Origin: Gorsachius magnificus
Taxonomy: Eukaryota; Chordata; Aves; Pelecaniformes; Ardeidae
Assembly: GCA_034008185.1 (NCBI GenBank)
Contig: CM067081.1
Coordinates: forward strand, 28,642,806-28,706,805
Direction of reading: 5' to 3'
DNA length: 64,000 nucleotides
Position 1 is the first letter of the stretch. Each line of letters starts with the position of its first letter. Below, in pieces: positions 34,125 through 47,505 of the stretch. The translations under genes and the position numbers were made by a program. A model generated the notes under the pieces. That model ran no database searches. It saw nothing but the letters and a program-made list of their open reading frames with translations, and had not been told where the DNA came from.

Positions 34125-37100
34125 ATTCGCCATTCAGCGAATCAAGCCTGGGTTGTCTTGCATCCACATGGTGCAGGGCAGGGAGGAGCGCTCTGCTTCC
34201 AGTCCTACAGAATCACAGCACTGAGCCAGAGCATCAGGATCAGGAGCCCAGCCTTTGAGTGCTTTGGCCATGTATTGCTGCTCAGATCAGGGACAGTTTA
34301 CATTAGCAAAACGCACCATTTGTTAGCGCAAAAAAGTATTCTTCAACTAGGAAGAGAAGCTCTGGGGTTTTTTTACTAGAAATTAGCATTTTGGCCTAAG
34401 GCTAAACAAAAGCAATAAAAAAACCCCCACCTTTAAAATGTGTGTGGCACATGCTAAATTTATTCACATAACAAGAATTATAAATGTATCAACTGACTAG
34501 TGTCCAGATCAGTGAATTCCAGAGCTGTGAGATGCCCCTGCAATATGTTCTTCTCCACCTTCATATAATAGCTAGAAGTGACTGCCTCTGGCAGTTCAGT
34601 TGGCTAAATACAGTACTTTTTAGCTTATCTGCTGAAATATTATCTTTAAAATAAAGTCCGTATTAAGAAATCCTTGCTTACATAAAGACATAGCAAAAGA
34701 GCAGGGTTATTTGTTTCTAACACATGTAAATGCTTGTCTGCAAGAACAACCACAGATGTTTGTCATGCAGATGCATTTCAGAGTTTTGTTAGTAACGTTT
34801 AAACTCTTCATATATTCTCTTTTGAGTTGACTGCTAAGATTTAAAATCACAGGGTTTTTCTCTCTCGTTGTCTGTGTTTGCTATATGAAAAGGACACTTT
34901 CTACCCTGGGGACAAAGGATGACCAAAACAAAGGGAATAGTTAGAAACCTACTGCTGCATTATATGCACAACAAACACGGAAATTTGGCAAGATTTGTAT
35001 GTGTGTCAGCTTAACAGCTGCAGCTGGTGTGGAGCTACACATATTTACTGAAACCAGAAGGTGGCATCAGAGACTGTCTAACATTTGCAACAGAGAGGCC
35101 TGAAAGCACACAGTGGAAAACCTTTATTTTTTGCTAACAGATAATGTAAGTGTGGGGAGTCACTACCCCTTTATTAGTCTTAGGAATTTGGGTTAAGCAG
35201 ATTTCTGGGATCTAAAGTATTATGGCTCACTCAACCCAGATAAGTTATTTTTTTATGAATCGTTATGAATAAATCAGCTTGTTTGGGATTAGTAAACGTA
35301 TAATCCTGTCCTAATATCAGTAAATGTATTTATTATCCGTAAGAGTTCAGTTAGTCATTTTGGCAAACATAGCGGTATATACATTATCTATGCACATTAT
35401 GTTTAACTGGTGCTGTCCATTTTGGCTGTCAGTCACCTAATCTGGGGTTTATCACTCCTCAGCTGGATTTTCTTCTCTGTCTCACTCCTGGATAGTATGG
35501 GAGGGCAAACTGCCTTGTCTGCAGTAGCACCTGGTCAACCTAACCTTGATTATGACAGGCTGTACTAAAAGCAAATGGATGGACTGGGCTTGTGGGAAGC
35601 AGTGATGGTCTTCCTCATGCTGCCAAAGTTTAGAGAATTGTGAAGCACACAGGGTGAGGAATACCGGCAGGACAACATGCCACAAAGCGAGGGCAGAGGC
35701 GAAGGGAACCAGGTAAGAACTGGTTAATTTTGTTTGCAAAGGGCAGTGCTGTTAGCTGGCAGAAGGTACAGTTAAGACAGTTGCATATTTTTACATCTTC
35801 TGAAATTCATGCAATCTTTAGGGTTTAAAAGAAATTTTTATACAAAAATAACATGTCCAGAAGTAGCGGTTGCATAGTAAAACAAATTATGCTCATTTTT
35901 TAAGAATACAGCAGCTTGCATTTTTAATATTCAGCTGCCTTCAGTGTCTCGATGTTTTGTTCATATCATCTAACTACTGAAATAATATTCTTGACTTCAA
36001 AACTTTACTGCAGTGTTGGCAAATAATGTTTGATGCTTTGTTCAAAGTATTTATACTGCCAGCTTCCCCACACCACTAAAAATACTCTAATATGTTCAAC
36101 AAAACTAATTACTACTAAAGTTCTTCCTCTGATTTTTCTTTGAGGTACAGTGATCTATCCATTTCCTCAGCGTTGTGCTACCAGCTGCGATGAATCCTAA
36201 ATCTGCCTTCGTGGACAAAACTTCCCTCTTGTCTTCATAGTCTTCTGTACAGTTGTGTCATTACCTCACTAAGCTCAAATATAATATAAATTAATTTTTA
36301 TCTACATCTGATATATCACCTTCAATAAACCATTGGTAGTTTCTTATTTCTTCTCCTCAAATTCTTCTTTTGTCTGTTGTGGACTTCAAAACTACAGTGT
36401 GTGTTTGCTTCTTCCTTCTTTCCACAAATTCAGAAGATAAACAACCTAATTCATCTGTGATAATGCTGAAGCATCATCCATCGCATTGTATCTTCTCTGA
36501 AATCTGAATCTTTGATTCCCCCTCAGATCTATCCCATGTCTCCACACTGCCTTGAATTTCTGAAATTGTACTAACATCACTTCATAAAACTCAAATAGAA
36601 AGCTGTGTGGGTTATAAGGTGTATAATGCATATTTAAATTTTACAATTTCCAAGTTTATTTATTTTTTCTTCTTAGGGGATCTTACTAACTAAAGAATTT
36701 ATACATTTAATACAATTTCTAGGGTATGTTTTTTACTGTATTTTTGTGGCTTTTGAAGGCTAAGGCATACCTGAGCAAAACTTATTGACAGGAATACTAA
36801 ACCTGGCTGCCTACCTCCTTTATCTAAGTTCATCCTTTTACTTTCAGTTACCCTCTATACCACCATACTAATCCTTTTGCCTTTTTTTATACTAGCAACA
36901 TTTAGATATTTCAAGTTGTTTATAATGTCCTACTCTTATTCATTCCTTAGCCAAACTATTCTGATGTTTCCTAGTGTTCCACCATAAACCAGCTATCTCT
37001 TATCATCATTTTTATATTGCTCTTCCAACCAACCTTCAGCTGCTCAGTGTCTTTCTATCAATGTGGTGTTCAGGAACCAAGCCCCGTAATTCTAGTATTT

Positions 37101-37866
37101 TGTGGTATTAAGTGCATAGTTTCTTAGGGCAGTGTATTTTGCCTGCTCTGTCTTGCGTGCATCTGTGTAAAGAGCTGAAATGCAAGGATCAGAGAGGTGC
37201 AACCTATCGAGGAGGAAGCAAAGGCCCATCTGCATTCCATTCTTCAGCAGGCACGTCGAGAAAGCTCGTTCAGGCAAGTACCTGCTTACCCTGCATTAGG
37301 CACCACACTTGCATGTCAGTTATTAAGTGTATCATCAGATAATATTATATGGTAAAGCATGCTTTTTGCAATTATTTCAGAACAAGCATGAAATGATGAG
37401 GTAGTGAAATATAATATTGGCTATGAGGTAATTATTTGGAAGCCTTTCAAGAAAAACTGGAGGAGTGGTATTGTCAATTTTAGTGTTAAAAATCTGAGTT
37501 TGGTGATACGGTCTAAAAGAAACATTCAGTTCAGCTCTTTTATAACCGTCCTCTTTTGGATTAACAACTTTCTCCAAATGTATTCTAGTTTTCTGAAATC
37601 ACTTGTTAGCAAAAATGCAACCCACTGACCTTATTGGATACTTTTTGAATTGTCCTTAGATTTCACAAACAGCTTAGGAGTATCATCAGTGAAGAACAAA
37701 TATTTTCCTCACCTGCAGAACTACACTAGAATATCTGAAAGAATGTTTCTTCTCTGCATACATGAGGTTTTCCCTCTGAGATCAGATACCAATGTGTGGC
37801 TACCAAAGATAAATGCTGTCTCACTTATCATGGGCACTATCAAGGGAAGTAAATCAACTGAGTTAC
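34125..37866. other. Unique A+T-rich sequence, nothing recognised
   Basis: No gene or interspersed repeat is recognised. A perfect 12-bp palindrome, CAGCTGCAGCTG (two overlapping E-boxes), lies at 35015-35026. 36120-36450 is a pyrimidine-rich patch. Open frames are under 90 codons. Confidence 0.5.
37862..37866. repeat. Left target-site duplication of solo LTR
   Basis: GTTAC immediately before the TG of the LTR. It pairs with GTTTC at 38715-38719 (4 of 5 match). Confidence 0.6.
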
Positions 37867-38340
37867 TGTGGTGGGTTGACCTTGACTGGCCACCCAGTGC
37901 CCACCAAGCTGCTCTATCACTTCCCCTACATCAACAGGACAGGGGAGAAAATACAGTGAAAAACTCATGGGTCAGAATAAGGACAAGAAGATTACAGAGC
38001 AATTACCATCATGGGCAAAACAGACCTGACTTGAGGAAATTAATTTAATTTAATGCCAATTAATAACAGAGTGGGATAGTGAAAAATAAGCACAAACCTA
38101 AAAAACACTTTCCCCTAACCCCTCCCTTCTTCCCAGACTCAACTTCACTCCCAATTTCCTCTACCTCCTCCCCCCGAGTGGCACAGGGGGACAGGGAATG
38201 GGGATTGCAGACAGTTCATCACACGTTGTCTCTTCCGCTTCTTCTTCCCCACAAGCTTCCCCTGCTCCAGTGTGAGGTCCCTCACTTGGGATACAGTCCT
38301 TCAATAACTACTCAACAATATGTCCTCGGGGCCTCAAAAA

Positions 38341-38364
38341 CCGGGGGGCCCCGGGGGGCCCCGG
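38341..38364. repeat. 10-bp GC tandem duplication inside the LTR
   Basis: CCGGGGGGCC occurs twice in tandem, followed by CCGG. It is the most G+C-rich point of the LTR and one of the few CpG-containing patches in the window. It could be a local replication-slippage expansion or a sequencing-difficult site. Confidence 0.85.
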
Positions 38365-38526
38365 ATCTCCATGGGCTGCCGGGCACAGCCTGCCTCACCA
38401 TGGTCTTCATCATGGGCTGTAGGGAAATCTCTGCTCCAGCACCTGGAGCACCTCCTTCCCCTCCTTCAGTGACCTTGGTGTCTGCAGCGTTGTTTCTCTC
38501 TGCTGTTGTGCAGTTTTTTCCCCCTT

Positions 38527-38534
38527 CTTAAATA
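38527..38534 (-). promoter_or_regulatory. TATA-like box of the LTR
   Basis: TATTTAAG on the minus strand, about 180 nt from the U3 start of the LTR, in the expected position for an LTR core promoter. There is no evidence that it is active. Confidence 0.35.
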
Positions 38535-38714
38535 CATTATCACAGAGGCACTACCACCATTGCTGATGGGCTCAGCCTTGGCCAGCAGCAGGTCTGTCTT
38601 GGAGCTGGTTGGAACTGGCTCTATCAGACATGGGGACAGCTTCTGGTGTCTTCTCACAGAAGCCACCCCTGCAATCCCCCCACTACCAAAACCTTGCCAT
38701 GTAAACCCAATACA

Positions 38715-38719
38715 GTTTC
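38715..38719. repeat. Right target-site duplication of solo LTR
   Basis: GTTTC immediately after the terminal CA of the LTR. It pairs with GTTAC at 37862-37866 with one mismatch. Confidence 0.6.
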
Positions 38720-41700
38720 TAAAAGTTTTTTCTCTGAAAATACCATGATGAATTTTAATAATGCAGTCAAGTGTGCCGCGGGGCAGGAGACAGGGAGACT
38801 ACTCGTTAAGTTATCCTCTGCAGTTAACAGAGACTTATATCTCTATAGAGCCATTTATCCTATCTTAAGATAAACATCTAAGATTAGTAGGATAACTCTT
38901 TGCAGCTGGTCTATCTCTCTGTTGACTTTTGGACAATTAGTTTAGACTAAGAACTTGACCTCTAGACAGACAAATTTAAGTCATTTGAATACCACCTGTA
39001 AATATTTGAGTCTTTTTCTTTTTAAAATAATACAGGTAGAAAATGTCTTTATTTCTAACATAAGGAACTGAAACAGAGCAAAGGTGGAGGCCCTTCAATT
39101 GCTGACATGTAGGAAGTAATCTCACCACTTACATGATTCTTCAGAAAGGTAAAATTTCCTTCTTTGAGGTTGATTAAGCCATTTAAGTAGATTAACTTTA
39201 TCAGTATTACTGAAGCAAGTAGGAGCTCCAGCTACGTGCTAGAAATTTGTACTGTTAGGACCTGTGCAAAGAAAACCTGAGATCAGTGCAAACAAACCAA
39301 GAGCTACAGACATAAAGGAAGAGAGGGGGGAATTAGCAGGGCAAGAAAAAAGAAAAACAAGAAGCCTAAGAAATTCATGTTGCCTTCTGAGCATGACATG
39401 TTATAGACCAGTGTATATCAAATGCAGAAACAGGCCTACATTTTGTTTTCTGTGGTTATGCTTTGAAACAACCACTTCAGACAATATAGGAACCTTTTGT
39501 TAGATGGTTCACTTCCGTCCAGTGTTTGCTGATGTGATCACTTTATCTTCAAAGTGAAGTGGTGGCACCCTATTAACAAGATGAACTTAGGCATCAAGAG
39601 CCATGGACAGAGGAGAAAGGTTGAAAAATGGATCATACAGCACGTTAATTACTAGGAGTGAAAGAATGTGATAGGGTCTGAAGTGAAAATAACTGATTAT
39701 AACAAAGATGTTAACATACATCCACTTGCTTTATTCCCATGCCTTGAAATTCACTCGGATTTGAGCATCCTGAGGTAAAAGAACATTTTTTCTTGTAACA
39801 ATGTGACTTTTCCAGCCATTTCAGTGATGCTGGGATGAACCTTCTTGGCATCTGTGAAGCATGCTGGTATTTTTCTCTGTCACAAAAGCAGGTTTCAGAA
39901 GGGCCATCCATCTGCTAGTCACCTGTATGCCTGCTCCTTTCGAGCAAACATGCAGGACGTTACTACTGAAGGATGAGGCACTTACAAAGAATTACAGCAA
40001 AGATACTTTTCTCTTTGTAACACTGACAGTCTTAGGAAAGATGCCTTTATACAGGCCTTTATAACTGTTAGAAAGATTTAAGTTGGTTTCAATTTTTTTT
40101 TCCTGGTACTCTACCATGACAAGCATTCTTTTGGTTAAATAATGTATCACCTTAGTGACCGCGTGCTTTGACTATCAAACATTCAATAATTCCTATAAGT
40201 ACACAGAAGAGGAAACTGCAGATACTTGCACACTCTGAGACTGCTTATCTGGAGTTCAAGTAAGGTCAAAATATACACATGACCTATGGGGTGTCTATCC
40301 CCAGCCAAAATAAGGAAGTCACCTCATTTCACATGGGCTCCAGAGATTAATTTTGTGATTGAAACACCATAATGTTTTCAAGCTGAGTAAGCAAAAAACC
40401 CAGATGCATTTCTACGTGTTTGTAAGAGATTTTATACCTCTTGTATATAGCTCATGTAGGTCTCCTATTTTTTCATTATATACACGATCACTGAGACTGT
40501 TTCTTTGGGAACTAAAACATCCTTCTGCCCGATCACACACCAAAGGTGTTCTGGGAGTTGGAAGAAGCATGGCAAACCTTGGTGGGTCTTCACCTGTGTG
40601 TGGACTGAGAGGAGAATGTGCAGATGTGCATGATCACAGTCCTGGTCCCTTGATTGTCCAGACCAGTGATGTGGAGAAAACATACTGCCACTTGCTTTGT
40701 TAGGGCTTCTTTTGGGTTTTGTGTTTACACATAGGCTTGTATCTGGATGTTATTCAAATGCCACACAATTACATGGTCAAAGAAATAGATAAAAGGCCTT
40801 AAAGAATTTGCGCAGTCAAGACTAGTATCTAAAAATAATTGTTTCTGCAATGTCTTGGGGTTTAATTTACAAAACTGAGAAAAATCATAAATAATCTGGA
40901 GAAATCCTTAGAAACCAAGAATTAAACCTAGTTTCCCCTAGAAACTTACTGAGAGATTTAAAAATATAAAATTAAGACACCATTAAAATCCATAAATTAT
41001 AATGAAAGTGTAAATTCACAAAGTTTTGATTGGAAAATAAAATCAATTTTATGAAACCCTGAACTGAGGCACTGGTATAAGAAGTGCATCTTAAACTGCA
41101 CAAGAATGAATGATTTTAATTTCTTTTCAGCTGCTTCCCTCTCCAGGCACCCCAGCCAATGTTAGCTGATGCTCTCTTTTACAGGAATTACTTCTACTGC
41201 TCTTGCATAAAAATCTGAGGCTATGAAGCTCAGTTGTCACCCCAAAGAAACATGAATCTTTTTAGTGGCCACAGGCTTTTCCACAGCACAGTGGACTTCT
41301 CTATTGCTTGAATGTTTGAGACACTGGGACATACGAGACTGCTTCTTCCTACCTATATGCACGGCATGAGTGGAGTGCAATACAGACTGGGCATATGCTT
41401 TCTTAGAGGACTGACCATTTGTTACCTGATGAAAGAGAGCATCTGAATTTGAGCCTGTTACTTTATTCTGTTGCTCCACCACAATTAGACACTGCAGGTT
41501 AAGGACAGCCAAAATATATTTAATGGTTTCACTCTGGGGGAAACTCCCAAGAACTCAGGACAATAAGAATTTAATTTTTTTCACACTCATCATGAAACAT
41601 TTAACACAAAGTCTTGCTTTAAAATACGTATTAAGAACCAAGGCAGCAGGAATCAGAGAAAGAAATGGTCAGAAACCCTGAAATTAAGAAAATAAGAGAG

Positions 41701-44700
41701 TTAGGAAATTTCATTATTTCAATAAAATATCATGTTCAGTGTTTAAAGGAGGAAATTAATTTCATGTGCTCAGAATATTTTTGCATCATTGCTAAATGAA
41801 TTCTGCTTTGGTTCTAGGTGATATAAGTAGACAACCAGCTATTGTGATTACCTAGTGCATTCGTATACTTGCAGCCTCAAAGAAACTAGGATTTCTTAAA
41901 GCACAGCACAAGGATGACAATCTCAGGAAGTACTGATAACATTTCTGCTTGCAGAAATGTCTTCACAAAAATGGCACCGACTTCATGTGATGAATGGGTT
42001 TTATTGTACCAGTGTTTGGGGTAGATCAGCAAGGAAATTCTATACAATTCTGTTCTCCTTCTCAGTGTGCGGTAACTATAAGTAGCTCAGATATGATCTC
42101 AGTTTGAGAGAATGTTTCTCTTGTATATGTATATTTTATTCATCTCTATGGAGGTTTCCGCTATTACGAGGCAGTAGTAGCCACTGACTCAGCCAGTAGG
42201 CTTTTATGCCAGCGGTGGCAAAACCTCTCATGTCACATGAAATGCCACATTATGGCATGCATACCAGTTCTGCCATATGTGCCACCAGTTTGCCTTCCCT
42301 TCGCTGTCTGTGATCTAAAAACTGTGACAGGTTTAAATTAGCTAGAACAGGATAGACCAGAATAAGGAAAGATTAATTTGTTGATGAATGAAGGTAAGGT
42401 TGTGTATTAATTAGGACATTATAGATTTATTTATACAGATTGTTTCCGGCTTCTGTGATGTTTTCTAATTATGTAATGCTAGTCGATGATTTTACTGTTT
42501 CAGAATCTTTCAGTCTCCTGTTCAAAATCAAAATTTAAAAAAAAGGTGTTAAACTTTGTAGGTGCAGAGGAAATCTTGACAGCGTGAGAGAAGAATACCC
42601 TAAAGGCCTCATAATCAGTGAACAGATAATGCAAATTTAACATGTTTTAATAAAAAGGTGTTGAGTATTAAATGAGTGTTTTTCCGTTGAGGACCTCCTC
42701 AAAGAGTGTTCAACTCCTTAGGATTGCCAGTACTGGATAGGGTTGTTCTTAACGCTGGTAACTGATTGCACGGCTACTACCAAATGGCTGAGGCCAGATT
42801 TCCGCTTTGGTGTTGCAGAAGTGCCTAGATTGGCATCAGTTCTCATGCACTCATAATTTAGGCAAACTAAGGCATTGTTTTGCCTTGGTTTCTAGAAATC
42901 CCATGTACATAGGAGGCTGGGACCTGTGTTGTATTCTGTGCTAAAAACATGGCATAGGGAACGGACTTGGGGAGTATCACCACATGGCATGCAGCAGGGA
43001 AACTAATCCTTTTTTCTTTGGCTTAGAGCATGGACACTCTTGATCTAGTCTAGAAGAGAAAGTTTCTCTATCCCATGAGCCTTGAAGACCCTAGGAGAGA
43101 AAGGTGCCAAGCCCACATTCTCCAACATTTAGGTCAGTTCCTCCAAACAGCAGCTTGGCTCTGCAGCATTCAAGCCATCAGGGCCAAGGCAGGGCACCCC
43201 CATCTCATCAAGCACTAAGAGTCTCTGAATAGGAAGCTATTTGCATACATTGGTCATGGCTCTACCCCCTGGAATAATGGCTCCTTTGTGGATAAACAAA
43301 CAACAGACATCTTGCATTGCTTTTATGGCTTTCCTATTCTCTTCAGAGGAAGGAATAGGTGAAGAAAAGGCTATCGTGGAAGGACGCAAATGGATTAGAA
43401 AGTCAGGCCTAGGTGAAAAGGAGGAAAAGGGAAGGGAGAGCAAAGGCTGGACAGGTAAGGAATATAGCTACATGTATTTTCTAACTGTCAGATTATTTGA
43501 GAGAAAGCAGCACTTTCGTCATACCCTCAAACCCTGCCTATACAAAATGAATGTTCTCTCTCTTTTCATAGCCCATCATCAATGAGGCTTTAAGCCAAGG
43601 TCCATAAACTTATAATAGCCTTAAATCAACAGGTTTTCCATGCATCCCCAGGAATCTATATTTTTCTGTTTCCATCGCTATTTCTGTATTCTACTGCGCC
43701 TGCATGGGGGAGTTGGGGAAGAATCAGGGGCAGGACCTGTGTGAGTGATGGACTCCAATACTGAAAGCCTACTTTCAAACGTTTTCAAAAGTGTAAAGAG
43801 CTGAATATAAACCACACTATGTTTGATTCAGGGGCATGCAGCAATGGCAAGCATGACAACCAGAGGTGGGCTTGCAGCACACGCAGATATTCTTCAGCTT
43901 GCTTTCATTCAGTTCTTATGCTAAATAAATGAAAATATGCAATCACACAGATTTCAACTTGGATTAAGTACATGAGGAAAGGTCCAGGATACTGAGTTGG
44001 ATTTTTGCAGACTATGCCACTGTCCAGGTTAGCTTGAGGTAAAGCTGTCATGGTTATGATGAGCTCTGACTGCCTGTAGTACAGTGGATTTCATGGTTCT
44101 CTAGGAGTTTTTACCTTTTATGTAAGACTATTAAATTTAGTTTGCTCAAGTGCTACTAGTAATGGGGACCAGCAGGTACCTAAGCCACACAGTACCTTAT
44201 ATATACAGCTCCTGACTGCCATACCCACAAGTACGGTCCCATATACCATCCCATATCCCACAGCTCAATGCACAGCCTATGCTGTTTGGGGCTTCTTTTT
44301 TTTCAAATAATAAATATTTAACACAATTCAGTGAGCTCTCTTCAAAACGTATCCTGATAAATGGCAATTCAGGAAGCAGAAAAGCCATTTTTCTAAAATT
44401 TAATCTTTACATGAAGTGCCTGAAAATAGACCTAACCTAGAGTGTTTACCACCTTCCTCACCTCTGTGTCTGTGTGAAGTCATAACCAAATATAAAATTT
44501 TACCAAAACTAGAAGGATTTTGTCATGTGTGCTTCAGAGACTGTGGTGCCTGAATAATCATAGGCAGCTTGGGTGGAATAAGGAAAAAATAAGTGCGTGA
44601 ACAGATTTCTAGAGACAGAGATATTTTTCTTTCTTTCTCTCCATGGATGCCAGAAAGGTAATATTTCTTAACACCCCCCCCCCCTTTTTTTTCTGAAACA

Positions 44701-46762
44701 CTGAAATTTTATTTGTGGAAAAAGCATGCAAAAATCTGACAATAAAGAAATGAATCAGTGAGTCTGCTTCAACATATGTCTTCTCATTTATTGTCTCCAA
44801 TTTAAACATGCTCTTTTCTTGCAGAAGAATTTTTCCAGGAGAGATTTATCTGTGAACACAGCCCAGATACATGTGAATTATGTGATTAAAACTGCTGATA
44901 GGTTTTGTTTGTGACTTGTCTGCGATTCTATGGAATGCAGGTATTTTACTGAATAAGGCTAATTGTTACGTTTAGGTGCTAACTCTCTGTAATGCAATGA
45001 AAAGCTTTTCAATGGCAAACAGTAACTGAGCTGTCAGATGATAATAAAAACATTAAAGCATACTGAAAACTGGGGAGGAAAAGTCTTTCCTTTCTCACTT
45101 GATGTGTTCTGAAATGTGGTTGTGGAAGTATTCAGGCCTGAGCGTTCATGCATGCACACTGAGCTCGGGATTCATGATTAATTCCCATTTCCACCTCCCC
45201 CACAGCCTGGGCCATCCGTTGTGTTTGTGCAGTTCGACGTTAGTTCATAGCCCTGATATTGCTGGGTGCCCCCAGGCTGCAGCTGCAGCTGCCTGGCAGA
45301 TTGCTTGACTTCCTCAGCAGCCCTGTCTGACATGGTGGGAATGGAGAAGGGGAAAGCAGCTCCAGTGCTGTGCTAGAGCCAGCAGCTCTGAGATGTTGCT
45401 TAGCCCCATGTTCAGAGGAGCCCACCAGTTAAAGTCTCCCGCTCTTCAAAAATGGCACCCAGCCCACAGGCCCTAATGACGGCCACAAATGCAGAATGAA
45501 GCTGATTGAAAGGCCTTAACGAGAGGTCTGTGCCTTACTCTGGTCAAATCTTATTTCACAGCAACTCTAAATGAGCTGGTTTATCTTTATTTGTTGCAGC
45601 CTGTTGCCATCACTATTCAAATGAGGACATATGATTGAAGTGCCCTGTGTTTTCTGACCCACAATCAAGCTGTCCTGCTTGTCAGAAAGAAGGAACTCAG
45701 CGTCTGATTCACGTGCTCTGACTGCTTGGATCTTTGGGAAACCATAATCCTATTGAAACACATTAATACAATCCATACAATATTAAAGACATCGCAATTA
45801 TGGCAAACATTTTAAATCAGTTTAGAGACATAATATCCACATTTATTTTAGCCCTTAGCAATTTTAAGGAGTTCACATTGACTTCAAATCATAATTTTTT
45901 TTTTCAGTAAAAACAGGTCTTCATTTCCTATAATGTTTGAGATTTTCTTGGGAAGCAAACCATAGGGCGGAGAAGTTTGTGATTTGCAAAGAAGTCATAA
46001 AGCAACTTTATTTCCACTCTGAGATGAGGAAAGTGTTCGCAGTTACGCTACAGGCTCAGAGTCAAATGCCCAAAGACAGAGCTGAAGCTAATGTAATTGC
46101 ACCCATATCCTACGCTGTTGAATATGACCTTCAAAGTATGCACAAAAATATCAGCAAAAAATGCCCCCACAAATAAACCCCTAGCTTTGTGAAAGACTGG
46201 AAACTGCCCGATCATGGTAATTACAGACCACATAGCATGTCTTCGTTCCCTTTCAAAAGAGAGATTTATTAACAAAGCGATCATGTTTCAATAAAGACAG
46301 AAAGAAATCCAGTTCATGTTTTATGCCCTTCTTGTTGGTTTATGGCCAAAGGTCCTGTGGGGCAGGAATTTTTCATCCAGAAAAATAAAGCTGATGCAAG
46401 ATAATTTGTCCTTCAGACAGACATCCTCCTTCGGTCCTCTCTTAGAAACTTATCTGAAACTTATCTGAGTTGCTGAGGTGACAAACACTTTGGTTTGCCA
46501 TAGGTCACACGTAAACACTGACAATCTGATTCACAGTTGTTTGAAGTTAATAGGATTTCTTCTGTGCTGGATGTTTGCTCAGGCCATGTTATAGAAGACA
46601 CCGAGTCTCCATGAGGGAAATTTATATTAGACTAGGCCTTGCTGTTTCTCATTCTGAGAATCAAGGACACCATCCTGTGACCAGGCAAGCGTCCCTCACT
46701 CCCAAGCACGTAGTGACAGTACAACTTCATAATTTATTAATTCCATTTGAGGGGATCAGCGT
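38720..46762. other. Unique A+T-rich sequence, nothing recognised
   Basis: About 8 kb without a recognised gene or interspersed repeat. It contains a C11T8 tract (44674-44692), a 14-bp perfect palindrome GCAGCTGCAGCTGC (45279-45292) and an 11-bp tandem duplication GAAACTTATCT (46445-46466). The interval 45430-46310 has a less biased composition with TAAT-core words (for example CTAATGTAATTGCACC near 46090). It could be conserved non-coding DNA, but that is a guess. Open frames reach 114 codons (40359-40703 +, 43241-43585 +) without motifs. Confidence 0.45.
44674..44692 (+). repeat. C11T8 homopolymer junction
   Basis: Eleven C followed directly by eight T. Such a tract is prone to slippage and to base-calling error. 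Confidence 0.9.
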
Positions 46763-46942
46763 AGAATCATAGAATCACCTTGGTTGGAAAAGACCTTTAA
46801 GATCATCGAGTCCAACCGTTAACCTAGCACTGACATCCCACCACTAAAACATGTCCCTAAGCACCTCACCTATCCTTCTTTTAAATACCTCCAGGGATGA
46901 GGACTCTACCACCTCCCTGGGCAGCCCATTCCAGAGCCTGAA
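46763..46942 (-). mobile_element. CR1 LINE 3' end fragment, type A
   Basis: The plus strand begins AGAATCATAGAATCACC and continues with the complement of the type A 3' UTR (GGTTGGACTCGATGATCTTAAAGGTCTTTTCCAACC) and the final ORF2 codons (complement of GGCTCTGGAATGGGCTGCCCAGGGAGGTGGTAGAGTCC). It is 5'-truncated after about 180 nt, and the flank from 46943 is unrelated. On its minus strand it is closest by eye to the 28859-29136 copy, sharing GGCTCTGGAATGGGCTGCCC. Confidence 0.95.
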
Positions 46943-47477
46943 CTTCAAAGTTCAGAGCGTAACTTCACTCAAGTCAATGAATGTGCATGAGGAGATGGAA
47001 ACCTTCTGTATTTCTCTTCATATGCTTTGATTGGTGCAATACAAGTATCTGAGACAGGATTAATGTAATATGACTTTGGCCAGCTGCAAGGTAAAGCCTC
47101 CATGGTGGTAATGAGCTCACAGAATAGGATACATAAGTGCCTGCAAGAGCATATTAACATGTCCAAGCTCCCTTACAGGTACAGGAGACCTAGTTGTTAT
47201 CATCAGTGCAACCTAGAGACTGATTCAGCTGAGCAGTCACCACTTTGGGTTGAATTCATGTGTTCCCAAAGCTTCAGTGACTGTATTGAGTAGATTTTCT
47301 GTAATTATGATGGGACTTTAGCCTCCTGGCCCATGTGGGCAGTGATACATAGATGTTTTGGCCTGTGAGCTGGTCCCACTCATAGTCATAGCTAGTCTTC
47401 TTGGTTTTTCTCTAGTAAATAAAGACAGAGAAGTTCCTCTTCAGGTTAACTCAGTTTTTCTTAAACCTAGAGGGTTT

Positions 47478-47505
47478 AAAACAAAACAAAACAAAACAAA
47501 ACAAA
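47478..47505 (+). repeat. (AAAAC)n microsatellite
   Basis: Five perfect AAAAC pentamers plus partial units. No adjacent poly(A)-ending element is recognised. Confidence 0.95.

Larger units (their letters stand above)
37867..38714 (-). mobile_element. Solo endogenous retrovirus LTR
   Basis: An 848-bp block with retroviral LTR architecture. On the minus strand it begins TGTATTGGGTT and ends AACCCACCACA. The two ends form an imperfect terminal inverted repeat (9 of 11) and the TG...CA rule is satisfied. The flanks GTTAC (37862-37866) and GTTTC (38715-38719) look like a 5-bp target-site duplication with one change. On the minus strand a TATA-like TATTTAAG (38527-38534) is followed about 480 nt later by ATTAAA (38049-38054), in the order promoter then polyadenylation signal. 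No gag, pol or env sequence lies on either side, so this is a solo LTR left by recombination. The 5-bp duplication and my impression that near-identical sequences are common in bird genomes suggest an ERVL-like family, but the family name is not established here. Open frames inside it (38079-38531 +, 38466-38666 -) are incidental. Confidence 0.8.

Noticed and set aside
38079..38531. 150-codon open frame on the plus strand, the longest in the window
   Set aside because: It lies wholly inside the solo LTR and reads antisense to it. Proline/serine-rich translation reflects the LTR's C-rich plus strand.
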